A stretch of DNA of 30,062 bases from a virus, in the IMG/VR virus record IMGVR_UViG_3300025151_000192, positions 1 through 30,062 of that record, one strand, 5' to 3'. Below, one piece after another: positions 21,487 to 27,886 of this stretch; the stretch's first letter is position 1, and every line of letters begins with the position of its first letter. The notes beneath the pieces were generated by a model. It was not told the origin of the DNA and ran no database searches. It was given only the letters and a program-made list of their open reading frames with translations. A program made the position numbers and the translations under genes.

Positions 21487-22352
21487 AATGTTAGGTATCC
21501 TGTTTTATCCATTTTTGTTTTATGCAGTTCTTCGCTGGGGCTTTTACATTTAATCATATTTTCCCTGTAATACATTACAAAACTAATACGCAGCCAATCA
21601 TCACTGCAATTTGTGAACTCTGTATTGGCGTGCCATTTGTGTACATCTGCAAATAATACGTCTGTATTATGTAGGTCTACAGCTATGGCATATTCTGGCA
21701 TAACAAAAAAGCCGCCGTCGTAATGCCCCTCACGATATACAATAAGGTTGCCAAACCCCTCACTAAAATCGCCAGCATCTTGATGGCAAGCCGTACGGAA
21801 GTTCTTGTTTACCGTTACAGTTGTAAAACTTGTATCGCCTATAACGTAGTTTCTGTTCGTACCGTCTGCAATAGCTTTTTGTTTTGCGTAATGTTCTGGG
21901 CAAAGTTCCGCATATTTTTTATCAATAAATTCTACAAACGGAATACCAGCTGTAAACTTGTCAAAGTAGTTACGTGCAAAGGCAGTTTTGCGGCAATACT
22001 TAACCATCGCACCGCTGTCCATAAAACCAACGTTGCCAGACTCTACCTTATTCCCTACCGTAATGTTACTAACTGAACCGTCCTTGCGTATGCGCTTGTG
22101 ACTGCTGCCACTTGCTGCACCCCTACTTTCTGTAAGTTCTATAGAACCCTTAAAGGCATCAACACCGCTTTTTAATATATCGTAAGGTATTGCGTTTTTA
22201 CGGAACCTGAACAATAGGTTTCCATAATTATCGTAAGCATCGCAGTCCTCTGTTATAAGCTGGTTATAATGTTTATCAGTAAGGAACTTTGTTTTAAGTT
22301 TGGCAGCTTGCTTTTTTGTTAAAACCCTTTTGGCTGTTATTGTTTTAATCAT
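21483..22352 (-). CDS. TET/JBP-like 2-oxoglutarate/Fe(II) dioxygenase, probable DNA base oxidase
   Basis: A 289-residue protein. The C-terminal half is a double-stranded beta-helix with the metal-binding set H190-x-D192 (FRTACHQDAGDF) and H241 (ADVHKWHANTEF), and R255 (DDWLRISFVMYYREN) as candidate 2-oxoglutarate ligand. VTVNKNFRT before it, GNLIVYREGHYDGGFFVMPEY and AVDLHNTDVLFADVHKWH follow the pattern of JBP1/JBP2, TET and phage relatives that oxidise a 5-methyl group in DNA. Residues 60-130 (GSVSNITVGNKVESGNVGFM) probably form the DNA-facing N-terminal part. It lies in an operon with a glycosyltransferase. The substrate could be thymine, since no methyltransferase is visible, or host-made 5-methylcytosine. 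Confidence 0.78.
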   Translation of the reverse strand: MIKTITAKRVLTKKQAAKLKTKFLTDKHYNQLITEDCDAYDNYGNLLFRFRKNAIPYDILKSGVDAFKGSIELTESRGAASGSSHKRIRKDGSVSNITVGNKVESGNVGFMDSGAMVKYCRKTAFARNYFDKFTAGIPFVEFIDKKYAELCPEHYAKQKAIADGTNRNYVIGDTSFTTVTVNKNFRTACHQDAGDFSEGFGNLIVYREGHYDGGFFVMPEYAIAVDLHNTDVLFADVHKWHANTEFTNCSDDWLRISFVMYYRENMIKCKSPSEELHKTKMDKTGYLTL

Positions 22353-22557
22353 AGTTACGTTTTAATAGCATTAATAAAAAATCACTTAAGTTGCCTTTTT
22401 GCTGGTATGCCTCGCCAAACTCTTGTTGGATACCTTTTTTACATAGGGTTTTAAATTGCTTTAATTCCTGTCTGCTAAAATATAATATTGTAGTAGTTAT
22501 TTCAACATCTTCTATTGGCGAATTATCTACGCCCCAGTTGTCATCAAATAGTTTCAT
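22345..22557 (-). CDS. Hypothetical 70-residue protein before the oxidase
   Basis: The ATG at 22557 (MKLFDDNWGVDNSPIEDVE) is chosen because it overlaps the RecE-like stop as ATGA. The first 25 residues are acidic; then ITTTILYFSRQELKQFKTLC and KKGIQQEFGEAYQQKGNLSD, with LLMLLKRNYD, form helices. The stop overlaps the oxidase start by 8 bases, linking the recombination and modification genes in one transcript. It is of unknown function; a DNA-binding or adaptor role is only a guess. Confidence 0.55.
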   Translation of the reverse strand: MKLFDDNWGVDNSPIEDVEITTTILYFSRQELKQFKTLCKKGIQQEFGEAYQQKGNLSDFLLMLLKRNYD

Positions 22558-23327
22558 AGTGTACCGCTTAAACAATAGTTATCAATATCAGCACCAGCAA
22601 CAAAAAACTTGTCGTATAAGTCAATGGCCTTTTGTACCTTTTCTTCGCCAGCATAATAAAACTCCTCGCTACAATCCCAGATGCCAATATCTAAACTGCC
22701 TTTGTCAAGTACAAGGAATTTAAAATCTTGGTAACTTTTGCCAAACAAATTACAATACAAATAGCATTGAATATCGTAGCCGTACTTTTTGGCAGCATAA
22801 TGGAACCCCTTTATATCGCTGGTGGTTTTAAGATCTACTATTCTGTCGCTTGCAAGTACATCGGCCTTTCCTCTAAAGGGTTTGCCCATAACTTCGCCAA
22901 TGGCAGGAACTTCAAAATTACAGTTGGTTATTAACTGCAAGGCGTGTTCATTGCGGTAAAACGCATCTGCAAGCCGCTCAGCGTCGCTTTTTTCTTTGGC
23001 GGTGAATACCCTACCCAGTTCGGTTTTAGCTTCCTTAAACTTCTTTGTATTCTTGCTTTGCACGTCAATAAAGGTTTGCGCTGCAAACACATCGGGCTCA
23101 AGTATGGCGGTATGGAATAACCAGCCATCGCGTAGGGCTTGACTTTCAGCACTACCGTACTCCTTTACAAATTTGTACGTTTTAGGGCTGGCCAGCAAAG
23201 TTTTTAAACTGCTGCTGCTTAATGCCAATTTATCAAGCTCTCCGTAGTAAAAGTCATCGTTTTGCATTTTTTTAAGTAATGCTGCGGTGTCGTATATTTT
23301 ACCGTCTAATAATTTAATTGTAGCCAT
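22554..23327 (-). CDS. RecE/YqaJ-like PD-(D/E)XK exonuclease
   Basis: A 257-residue protein starting MATIKLLDGKIYDTAALLK; the ATG at 23327 follows the upstream TAA by one base, so an upstream non-ATG start is less likely. N-terminal helix LALSSSSLKTLLASPKTYKF and RDGWLFHTAILEPDVFAAQ are typical of RecE-type proteins. The nuclease core has FRGKADVLASDRIVDLKTTS with D156 and D165-x-K167, then YGYDIQCYLYC, matching the QxxxY motif. It is expected to resect double-stranded ends at replication and recombination. Partner annealing protein may be the 27137-27544 gene. Confidence 0.78.
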   Translation of the reverse strand: MATIKLLDGKIYDTAALLKKMQNDDFYYGELDKLALSSSSLKTLLASPKTYKFVKEYGSAESQALRDGWLFHTAILEPDVFAAQTFIDVQSKNTKKFKEAKTELGRVFTAKEKSDAERLADAFYRNEHALQLITNCNFEVPAIGEVMGKPFRGKADVLASDRIVDLKTTSDIKGFHYAAKKYGYDIQCYLYCNLFGKSYQDFKFLVLDKGSLDIGIWDCSEEFYYAGEEKVQKAIDLYDKFFVAGADIDNYCLSGTL

Positions 23328-23328
23328 A

Positions 23329-23526
23329 TTATATTTTTTCAAGTATTATGTATTCTAAATCGTGTAATTGGTCTGGGCTTAATAAATTATAAATATCGTA
23401 GCCACCAACTTCAACACTTTCTATTTCTACCTCATCAGGCGAGCCAGGATAAGCAAAGGTTTGTTCTTCGCCTTTATAAAATTCGTATGCCACCTCCATA
23501 GGTATTTCGCAATAATTTATTTTCAT
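23329..23526 (-). CDS. Small acidic hypothetical protein
   Basis: A 65-residue acidic protein: MKINYCEIPMEVAYEFYKG, EEQTFAYPGSPDEVEIESV and GGYDIYNLLSPDQLHDLEYI. The sequence IPxEVxxEFYKGEEQTFxYPGxPDEVEIxxV is a pattern I associate with Bacteroidota phage proteins without known activity. Beta-rich first half, helix at the end. It is four bases into its neighbour and one base before the RecE-like gene, so it is expressed with it. Confidence 0.6.
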   Translation of the reverse strand: MKINYCEIPMEVAYEFYKGEEQTFAYPGSPDEVEIESVEVGGYDIYNLLSPDQLHDLEYIILEKI

Positions 23527-23798
23527 AATTCGTATTGTTTTAGTTTGTTTTCAAGTTCTTGTATTTGTTCTTTTAAATCGTTTATGGTTTTGTTTTTTTG
23601 CTCACGTGTTAAGTGATACCGCTTTGTTACTATATCTATTTCAGTTTGTAGGGTGTTTGTAAACATACCTATTTCTGTAAGTGCTTTAATGCAGTTACGT
23701 AAATCTTTGTTAAGCGGTTTGGCTTCATTCCATTCGTTTATTTTGTCGGCCAGCCAAGTGAACCATAAATTATAGGCCTGTCGTTGCAGTAAATCCAT
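23523..23798 (-). CDS. Helical, coiled-coil hypothetical protein
   Basis: A 91-residue protein. The N-terminal part RQAYNLWFTWLADKINEWNE is amphipathic and the last 30 residues (HLTREQKNKTINDLKEQIQE, then LENKLKQYEL) form a clear coiled coil. It may act as an oligomerising or DNA-bridging factor. The start overlaps the upstream stop by 1 base as TAATG and it runs into the acidic gene by 4 bases. No family recognised. Confidence 0.55.
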   Translation of the reverse strand: MDLLQRQAYNLWFTWLADKINEWNEAKPLNKDLRNCIKALTEIGMFTNTLQTEIDIVTKRYHLTREQKNKTINDLKEQIQELENKLKQYEL

Positions 23799-23986
23799 TA
23801 GCTTGCGTTACCTAAAATAAAGCCAATTAAAAACGTTAAAGCTGCAAATGTAATTATAGCAGCATTAATAATAAACTGCCTTGCTTTTTGCTGTTGTTCT
23901 TTTTGTTTTTGTAGTTCAGCTTTAGTGTAAACCTCAATCCTGTTTTTGCGTGTTTGGATATGTAATCCTGTTTTTGTCTTTTTCAT
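23798..23986 (-). CDS. Small single-pass membrane protein
   Basis: A 62-residue protein with a basic, Gln-rich N-terminus (MKKTKTGLHIQTRKNRIEV, KAELQKQKEQQQKARQF) and one C-terminal hydrophobic segment, IINAAIITFAALTFLIGFIL. The orientation rule puts the N-terminus in the cytoplasm. It could be an inner-membrane anchor for replication factors or a superinfection-exclusion peptide; no motif distinguishes these. It lies among small accessory genes with no lysis partner nearby, so a holin role is less likely. Confidence 0.55.
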   Translation of the reverse strand: MKKTKTGLHIQTRKNRIEVYTKAELQKQKEQQQKARQFIINAAIITFAALTFLIGFILGNAS

Positions 23987-23987
23987 A

Positions 23988-24143
23988 TTACATCATATTA
24001 TAAATTATACTTCTAACCATTTCTTGTCTTTTAAGTAAACTGTTTACTGTTTCCTTTGGTAAATTATTGTACATTAAGTTTAGCTGTAAGCTGCGCTCAA
24101 TATCTGTTAGTTCCTTTTTTAAGTCTGTTAATTGTGTTCTCAT
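23988..24143 (-). CDS. Hypothetical helical 51-residue protein
   Basis: The ATG at 24143 (MRTQLTDLKKELTDIERSLQ) is preferred because it follows the upstream TAA by one base; a longer open frame to 24218 would overlap the 95-residue gene deeply. The chain is a helix pair: LKKELTDIERSLQLNLMYN and KETVNSLLKRQEMVRSIIYN. No family was recognised. Confidence 0.5.
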   Translation of the reverse strand: MRTQLTDLKKELTDIERSLQLNLMYNNLPKETVNSLLKRQEMVRSIIYNMM

Positions 24144-24144
24144 A

Positions 24145-24432
24145 TTATGTGTTATAAATTGCTTTACTGTGTTGTAATACTTGTATTTTTTCTGCGAGTG
24201 TACCTTGCAGCTTTCCACAAACTGGAATACATTCTGTTGTTACAACTGTGCCAGCTTTAAGCTTTTTCTTGTTGTACACAAAATCTTCAGTTAGTGTTAC
24301 TTCTGTACGGCCACCATAACCCAACACATCACGGTCTGGCGTTGGTGTTGGTATGCAACCATAATACTTACCTTGATAATAGATATCAATATGGTAACCT
24401 TTTATTTCAAATACTGGTTTAATTGCTTTCAT
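24145..24432 (-). CDS. Hypothetical 95-residue beta-rich protein
   Basis: A 95-residue protein with alternating strands: VFEIKGYHIDIYYQGKYYG, PTPTPDRDVLGYGGRTEVTL, YNKKKLKAGTVVTTECIPVC and a C-terminal helix AEKIQVLQHSKAIYNT. The two close cysteines (TTECIPVCGK) could bind a metal but there is no second pair. It starts 3 bases after the 47-residue gene. Unknown function. Confidence 0.55.
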   Translation of the reverse strand: MKAIKPVFEIKGYHIDIYYQGKYYGCIPTPTPDRDVLGYGGRTEVTLTEDFVYNKKKLKAGTVVTTECIPVCGKLQGTLAEKIQVLQHSKAIYNT

Positions 24433-24434
24433 AA

Positions 24435-24578
24435 TTATCTACTTTTAATTTCTTTAATAACCATCTTTAATACTTGGTTATTAAATTTGTTAGGGTTTGA
24501 TTGCAAATTATAGTAATGATCCCATAAATCTTTCTTTTCCCAGTTTTTGAAAATGTTTTGTGAAATAATTGCTTTCAT
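24435..24578 (-). CDS. Small 47-residue hypothetical protein after the promoter at 24.6 kb
   Basis: A short ORF in the gap: MKAIISQNIFKNWEKKDLW, DHYYNLQSNPNKFNNQVLK and MVIKEIKSR. It is helical and basic at the end. It is the first gene after the promoter box (its ATG is 24 bases from the TATATTCG box) and starts the long early transcript. Its first codons ATGAAAGCAATT match the next gene's ATGAAAGCAATTAA, a repeated 5' sequence. Function unknown. Confidence 0.55.
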   Translation of the reverse strand: MKAIISQNIFKNWEKKDLWDHYYNLQSNPNKFNNQVLKMVIKEIKSR

Positions 24579-24602
24579 AATAATTGTTTTTGTTTTATAG
24601 TA

Positions 24603-24633
24603 CGAATATACAACTTATTTACTTATTTACAAA
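24603..24633 (-). promoter_or_regulatory. Bacteroidota-type promoter for the 24.6 to 19.2 kb transcript
   Basis: On the minus strand TTTG (plus 24630-24633) precedes TATATTCG (plus 24603-24610) by 19 bases. The same TATATTCG box occurs in the 17.6 kb promoter, and both are preceded by A-rich AAAAAAATTGTAAA. The ATG at 24578 lies 24 bases downstream. It is the likely driver of the accessory, recombination and modification genes. Confidence 0.7.
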
Positions 24634-24663
24634 ATATTTACAATTTTTTTTTTAATTTTTTTT

Positions 24664-25080
24664 CTACTCCTTCGTAAATTCACTTAAATTAATTATTGAA
24701 GCTTTTTGTTCTGGTATTAAATAACAGGGCTTTTTTACCTTTTTTTTAGTCCATAGCGTAGTATCTGGGCAATACATTTCAACTTCCTTTAGGTCTTTTA
24801 ACGTGTTAAGCCAAAACAAATAATTTCCCTTTGGGTCATTAACAAAATACAGGGCTGTTTTGCCAGTTGCTATGAGTTTGTCATACTTGTATTTTTCAAG
24901 CATTTTATCTTCATAGTACGTTTTGCGGAACTTCATTTCAATAACCACATCAACACCCTTTGGGCTTTTGCCTATCGCGTCATAGTGTTCGTAACCTTTG
25001 CCAGTCCATTCCAGCTGCCAGCCGTCTAAATTTAGTAAGTGAATAACTGCTTGTTCCCATTTGTGTACATTTTTAATCAT
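24664..25080 (-). CDS. PD-(D/E)XK nuclease-like protein
   Basis: A 138-residue protein. Residues 7-22 form the first helix (KWEQAVIHLLNLDGWQ). The active-site pattern is EHYDAIGKSPKGVDVVIEMK with D34, E48 and K50, followed by a helix MLEKYKYDKLI and strands TALYFVNDPKGNYLFWLN. This is the layout of small Holliday-junction resolvase or VRR-NUC-like nucleases. It may act on replication intermediates or on host DNA. Last gene of the unit before the 24.6 kb promoter. Confidence 0.65.
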   Translation of the reverse strand: MIKNVHKWEQAVIHLLNLDGWQLEWTGKGYEHYDAIGKSPKGVDVVIEMKFRKTYYEDKMLEKYKYDKLIATGKTALYFVNDPKGNYLFWLNTLKDLKEVEMYCPDTTLWTKKKVKKPCYLIPEQKASIINLSEFTKE

Positions 25081-25270
25081 TTTGGTATATTAATTCAATA
25101 TCAGCTATCCATCGTTTTATTTGCTTTGGGTTGCAGCTGCAAGGCTCAATATATTTGTGTTCCATATATTTTGCGTGGAGTCTGCAAATTAGCTTAAATT
25201 GTGGTTGAGTAACTTTGTTGGTTGCCTCTGCCTTGTATTGTTTCCATAATAATTTGTCTACTTGTTCCAT
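25073..25270 (-). CDS. Small cysteine-containing hypothetical protein
   Basis: A 65-residue helical protein: MEQVDKLLWKQYKAEATNK, QFKLICRLHAKYMEHKYIEP and CSCNPKQIKRWIADIELIY. The CxC and KRW pattern resembles a small DNA-binding or zinc-dependent protein but only three cysteines are present in total. Overlaps the nuclease by 8 bases and the 50-residue gene by 13. Function unknown. Confidence 0.55.
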   Translation of the reverse strand: MEQVDKLLWKQYKAEATNKVTQPQFKLICRLHAKYMEHKYIEPCSCNPKQIKRWIADIELIYQND

Positions 25271-25410
25271 AGGTCAATATCTATATCGTTCCATTCTTCA
25301 CGTCGTTGGTCGCAACCGCAATCCTTTCCTATTGCTTTGCTTACCTTTTTAACCAGCCAATGTATGCCAGTATAATAAGTAAAATAATAAACTAAATCAC
25401 CGAGTTTCAT
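25258..25410 (-). CDS. 50-residue protein with a CxC motif
   Basis: A short ORF found in the gap: MKLGDLVYYFTYYTGIHWL, then VKKVSKAIGKDCGCDQRRE and EWNDIDIDLWNK. The GKDCGCDQRREEWN part is a pattern seen in small Bacteroidota phage proteins as I recall. The start overlaps the sigma-like stop as ATGA. It may pair with the other CxC protein (25073-25270) encoded directly after it. Confidence 0.65.
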   Translation of the reverse strand: MKLGDLVYYFTYYTGIHWLVKKVSKAIGKDCGCDQRREEWNDIDIDLWNK

Positions 25411-25898
25411 AACTGTTCTTTTATATGTTTTTTTGCGTTTGTATAAGTATTGTATAAGCTGTAATAACTTATATTTGTTTCCCTACTTAATGCGGCCACA
25501 CTTTTACCGCTGGCACATATTTCAAACACCTTGCGGTCGTACCAAAACATATCATCTAAAATAGTATCTATTTGTTTTTTACGCTGCGCATATTCAAGCT
25601 CATCAATACCAAGTTCTTCGGCTTGTCGTAGTTCGTTAATTTCCTCTATATAAGTTTTTAGTTTACGTGCCTCTTTTTTGTATATGTTTAAATAAATACC
25701 CCTTAACACTTTATAACAATAGTAGTGGTTTACGTCATCGCCGTACCAAAGGTCTAAACCTTTTTGGGTGTCTTGTATCAACTGAATGTACATTTCTTGC
25801 ACAATATCTTCGCTGGTTGCTGGGTTGCAGCCAAAACTCTTTACAATACGTATCCAGTCTTGGTGTTTAAGGTATGCTATTTCAACTATATTTTTCAC
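25407..25898 (-). CDS. Sigma-70-family-like protein
   Basis: A 163-residue protein from a GTG start that overlaps the ATPase stop as GTGA. Residues about 8-75 resemble sigma region 2 (KHQDWIRIVKSFGCNPATSE, then DIVQEMYIQLI) and residues 118-160 a region-4 helix-turn-helix (VFEICASGKSVAALSRETNI, SYYSLYNTYTNAKKHI). A charged linker with EEINELRQAEELG lies between. It could direct host polymerase to phage late genes or act as an anti-host factor. An alternative is a helix-turn-helix phage protein with only general resemblance, since region 2 is divergent. Confidence 0.6.
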   Translation of the reverse strand: MKNIVEIAYLKHQDWIRIVKSFGCNPATSEDIVQEMYIQLIQDTQKGLDLWYGDDVNHYYCYKVLRGIYLNIYKKEARKLKTYIEEINELRQAEELGIDELEYAQRKKQIDTILDDMFWYDRKVFEICASGKSVAALSRETNISYYSLYNTYTNAKKHIKEQL

Positions 25899-26749
25899 AG
25901 TTTTTTAGGTACAAAGTATTCTAATGGGTCATAAATTTCGCCTACAACAAACGGCAAACCAAACTCGTTAATACTAAAGCTAAACGTTTCAAAGGCATAA
26001 CCCCTTGACCGCTTGCAGCTTACCGTTATCCATTCTTTATTAACCGTATTGGCTTCAAGTTGTATTTGTGTTTCTGTCTTTTTTTCTAAAAAGCTACCGA
26101 GGTGGCCTGTTGGTTTGTCGCTGCCGTAATTACTATGTATTACAGTAACGATATGGCAGTTAAACTTTGCGCTCCACTCCATTATTTTTTGTACACATAG
26201 GTTACTTTCCTCAAGGTTGTTTACATCACTTACAAGGTCGGCAATACCGTCAATGATAATAAGGCCGTTTTTATCGCCATTTTCTTTTAATATGTACTCA
26301 ATAAATTCTATACGCTGTTTGTAGTTTATTGTTCTTAATGCGTAAGTTTGGTAACACCCTACATCTTTAACATTTGCCATATCAAGCACACGTTTAAAAA
26401 CCCTTTGGCTGTGCCAATGGCCTTGTTCTGTATCAAAGTGTATAAGGCACTTGTTATCGCGATGCCCTAAAATCTTACCGCCAAAGTTATTACCGCCGCT
26501 TAAATATACGCTTGCAAGTAAACTAACAAAAAACGTCTTTTTGGTTTTTGGTGGTGCTTGCACGAAGCTGAAGTTTCCGTACGTGCCTATTGGAATAGGG
26601 AATGTTTTTTCACCCTGTTTGCTTTGTATTGTTTTTTGACCTAAACTCAGCGCAGTTGGTGGGTACTCCATAACTTCGGTCGTGTCTACGGTACACTCCT
26701 CTTTTATAAGTTCCATTAACATTTGCTGCGTTGTTTGTTCTTCTGTCAT
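25895..26749 (-). CDS. RecA/RepA-like AAA family ATPase (replicative helicase or recombinase)
   Basis: A 284-residue protein. The P-loop is atypical: SFVQAPPKTKKTFF at residues 61-74 has Ala and Lys where GxxxxGKT has Gly (A65, K70). The second strand carries CLIHFDTEQ with E108, a candidate catalytic Glu. Walker B is NGLIIIDGIADLV (161-173). HIVTVIHSNYGSD is the sensor strand, and TGHLGSFLEKKTETQIQLE a late motif. The combination resembles RepA-like hexameric helicases of phages and plasmids. As no polymerase or primase gene is visible, it probably brings host replisome to the phage origin. It follows the SSB terminator by a short spacer. Confidence 0.75.
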   Translation of the reverse strand: MTEEQTTQQMLMELIKEECTVDTTEVMEYPPTALSLGQKTIQSKQGEKTFPIPIGTYGNFSFVQAPPKTKKTFFVSLLASVYLSGGNNFGGKILGHRDNKCLIHFDTEQGHWHSQRVFKRVLDMANVKDVGCYQTYALRTINYKQRIEFIEYILKENGDKNGLIIIDGIADLVSDVNNLEESNLCVQKIMEWSAKFNCHIVTVIHSNYGSDKPTGHLGSFLEKKTETQIQLEANTVNKEWITVSCKRSRGYAFETFSFSINEFGLPFVVGEIYDPLEYFVPKKL

Positions 26750-26778
26750 ATGTTGGTTTTTGTTTTCAGTAAAGTTAT

Positions 26779-26806
26779 AAAAAAAAGGGGGCTGTTAAAC
26801 CCCCTG
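26779..26806 (-). terminator. Rho-independent terminator after the SSB-like gene
   Basis: On the minus strand AGGGGG pairs with CCCCCT (6 bp) around a TTTAACAG loop and is followed by eight T (plus strand 26779-26786). It separates the SSB unit from the ATPase gene, perhaps permitting partial read-through. Confidence 0.8.
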
Positions 26807-26815
26807 TAAATAAAA

Positions 26816-27124
26816 TTAAAATGGTAGGCCGTCTGCCTCTGCTTCAACAGGGTGCTGCTGTACGCCCTCCTGAACTTCTTTTTCTGCGTTTACAATAGTA
26901 CCGTTATTCCAAACAACTTTGCCGTTCCCAAGATACAGCTTTTGTTTTTTGGCTTCACGTTCTTCTTGCGTTTGGCTTACAAATACGCCAGTATTATTTC
27001 CGTAACGTGTGTCATCGTTTACTGACATTGTTAGGTTTACATAAACCGCACCGTCTTTGCCAGCTACGAATTTTTCTTTTGGGAGTTTGTCTACTCTTAG
27101 ACTAAAGTTAATTAATGCACTCAT
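26816..27124 (-). CDS. SSB-like single-stranded DNA-binding protein
   Basis: A 102-residue protein. The N-terminal 70 residues look like an OB fold: MSALINFSLRVDKLPKEKF, GAVYVNLTMSVNDDTRYGN, EAKKQKLYLGNGKVVWNNG. A flexible acidic part (QHPVEAEADGLPF) ends in DGLPF, close to the DDIPF tip with which bacterial SSB recruits partner proteins. It should protect single-stranded DNA at the fork and cooperate with the ATPase and recombination genes. It is shorter than typical bacterial SSB (about 150-180 residues). Confidence 0.75.
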   Translation of the reverse strand: MSALINFSLRVDKLPKEKFVAGKDGAVYVNLTMSVNDDTRYGNNTGVFVSQTQEEREAKKQKLYLGNGKVVWNNGTIVNAEKEVQEGVQQHPVEAEADGLPF

Positions 27125-27136
27125 AATTTATATATA

Positions 27137-27544
27137 TTAAAGGGTTTTAAATTCTGTTTTAGGTTTTTTAAAGCTGTCACTTTCATCTTCGCCAAATACA
27201 CCAAGTTCGTAAAAACCTGTGAGTTTGAGTACGGCTCGGCTCATTGCACGTTTTTCGGCCATCTCGGCCACATACCAGCTGTTCGTATTTCCATCTTTAT
27301 ACGTTTCGCCTTTTAATGCGCTGCCAAATGTTTCAATACGTTTGCCGTCTTTTTCTGCAAGTGCTTTAAATACTGCAAAATTTGGCTCACATTTAATCAC
27401 TTCGTAATTAACTGCCATTTGTTCAAGGGCTTGTATTTTATCAATGCCCTGTCTTGTAATGATAGTGTAATGCTGGTGTTTGAAAAAGTCTTCTTTTGTT
27501 AGATTGTACTTTTTGTACAAATCTGTAAGTTTCTGTTTATTCAT
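27137..27544 (-). CDS. Putative recombination mediator (Erf/Sak-like) protein
   Basis: A 135-residue protein: HQHYTIITRQGIDKIQALEQ, VNYEVIKCEPNFAVFKALAE, ETFGSALKGETYKDGNTNSW, then YVAEMAEKRAMSRAVLKLTG and FYELGVFGEDESD. The MAEKRAMxRAVLKLTG..GVFGEDES core resembles phage single-strand annealing proteins of the ERF type, where (Y)xxAxKRAKxRAV precedes an acidic tail. It lies in the same unit as the SSB gene. Annealing is inferred; a different DNA-metabolism role is possible. Confidence 0.55.
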   Translation of the reverse strand: MNKQKLTDLYKKYNLTKEDFFKHQHYTIITRQGIDKIQALEQMAVNYEVIKCEPNFAVFKALAEKDGKRIETFGSALKGETYKDGNTNSWYVAEMAEKRAMSRAVLKLTGFYELGVFGEDESDSFKKPKTEFKTL

Positions 27545-27683
27545 TATTATTGTGGTTTAAATATTCTACTTCTAATATTGCCTCTAAGTATTGTACTCGG
27601 CCTTCTAACGCTTCTATTCTTGCGTTTAAATAGTCAATTGTCGTTGGGGTTGCTGCTCGTTTAACGTCCTCGTAATGTGTCAT
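27537..27683 (-). CDS. 48-residue coiled-coil peptide
   Basis: A short ORF in the gap: MTHYEDVKRAATPTTIDYL, then NARIEALEGRVQYLEAILE and VEYLNHNNNE. The central heptad pattern with Ile and Leu is a short coiled coil. It starts 2 bases after the upstream stop and overlaps the next gene by 8 bases, typical of this genome. Function unknown. Confidence 0.6.
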   Translation of the reverse strand: MTHYEDVKRAATPTTIDYLNARIEALEGRVQYLEAILEVEYLNHNNNE

Positions 27684-27685
27684 AA

Positions 27686-27886
27686 CTATTCTGTAAAGTA
27701 ATCAAAAGGGTTGTCTAAATAGCCGCAAAAAATACGCAAGTCCATTACGCTGCCATACTTTAAATCGCTCACAAAAATTTTTGTTTCAAGTTCTTCATAA
27801 AGCTGCGTAACTAAATCTGGATAGTCTAAATTAGCTAAGCTTAATTTGTCTTTGTAAACTGGGTGTAATTTTTCTAATAAAGTCAT
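27686..27886 (-). CDS. Hypothetical 66-residue protein, first early gene
   Basis: A 66-residue acidic protein: MTLLEKLHPVYKDKLSLAN, LDYPDLVTQLYEELETKIF and VSDLKYGSVMDLRIFCGYLD. It is helical with aromatic residues. It is placed directly after the consensus promoter at 27916-27948, with its ATG about 30 bases downstream of the -7 box, and is therefore expected to be one of the first proteins made. It could modulate the host, but no motif is recognised. Confidence 0.55.
   Translation of the reverse strand: MTLLEKLHPVYKDKLSLANLDYPDLVTQLYEELETKIFVSDLKYGSVMDLRIFCGYLDNPFDYFTE

Noticed and set aside
22554-23342. Longer start for the RecE-like gene (MKKYNM...)
   Set aside because: It would begin at a TTG inside the previous gene. 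The ATG at 23327 is one base after that gene's stop and fits the genome's pattern.
26750-26778. A promoter box TAACTTTA before the ATPase gene
   Set aside because: It differs from TAnnTTTG at the last base and the -33 region falls in the preceding terminator, with no TTTG, so I did not list it. Read-through of the terminator may be enough.
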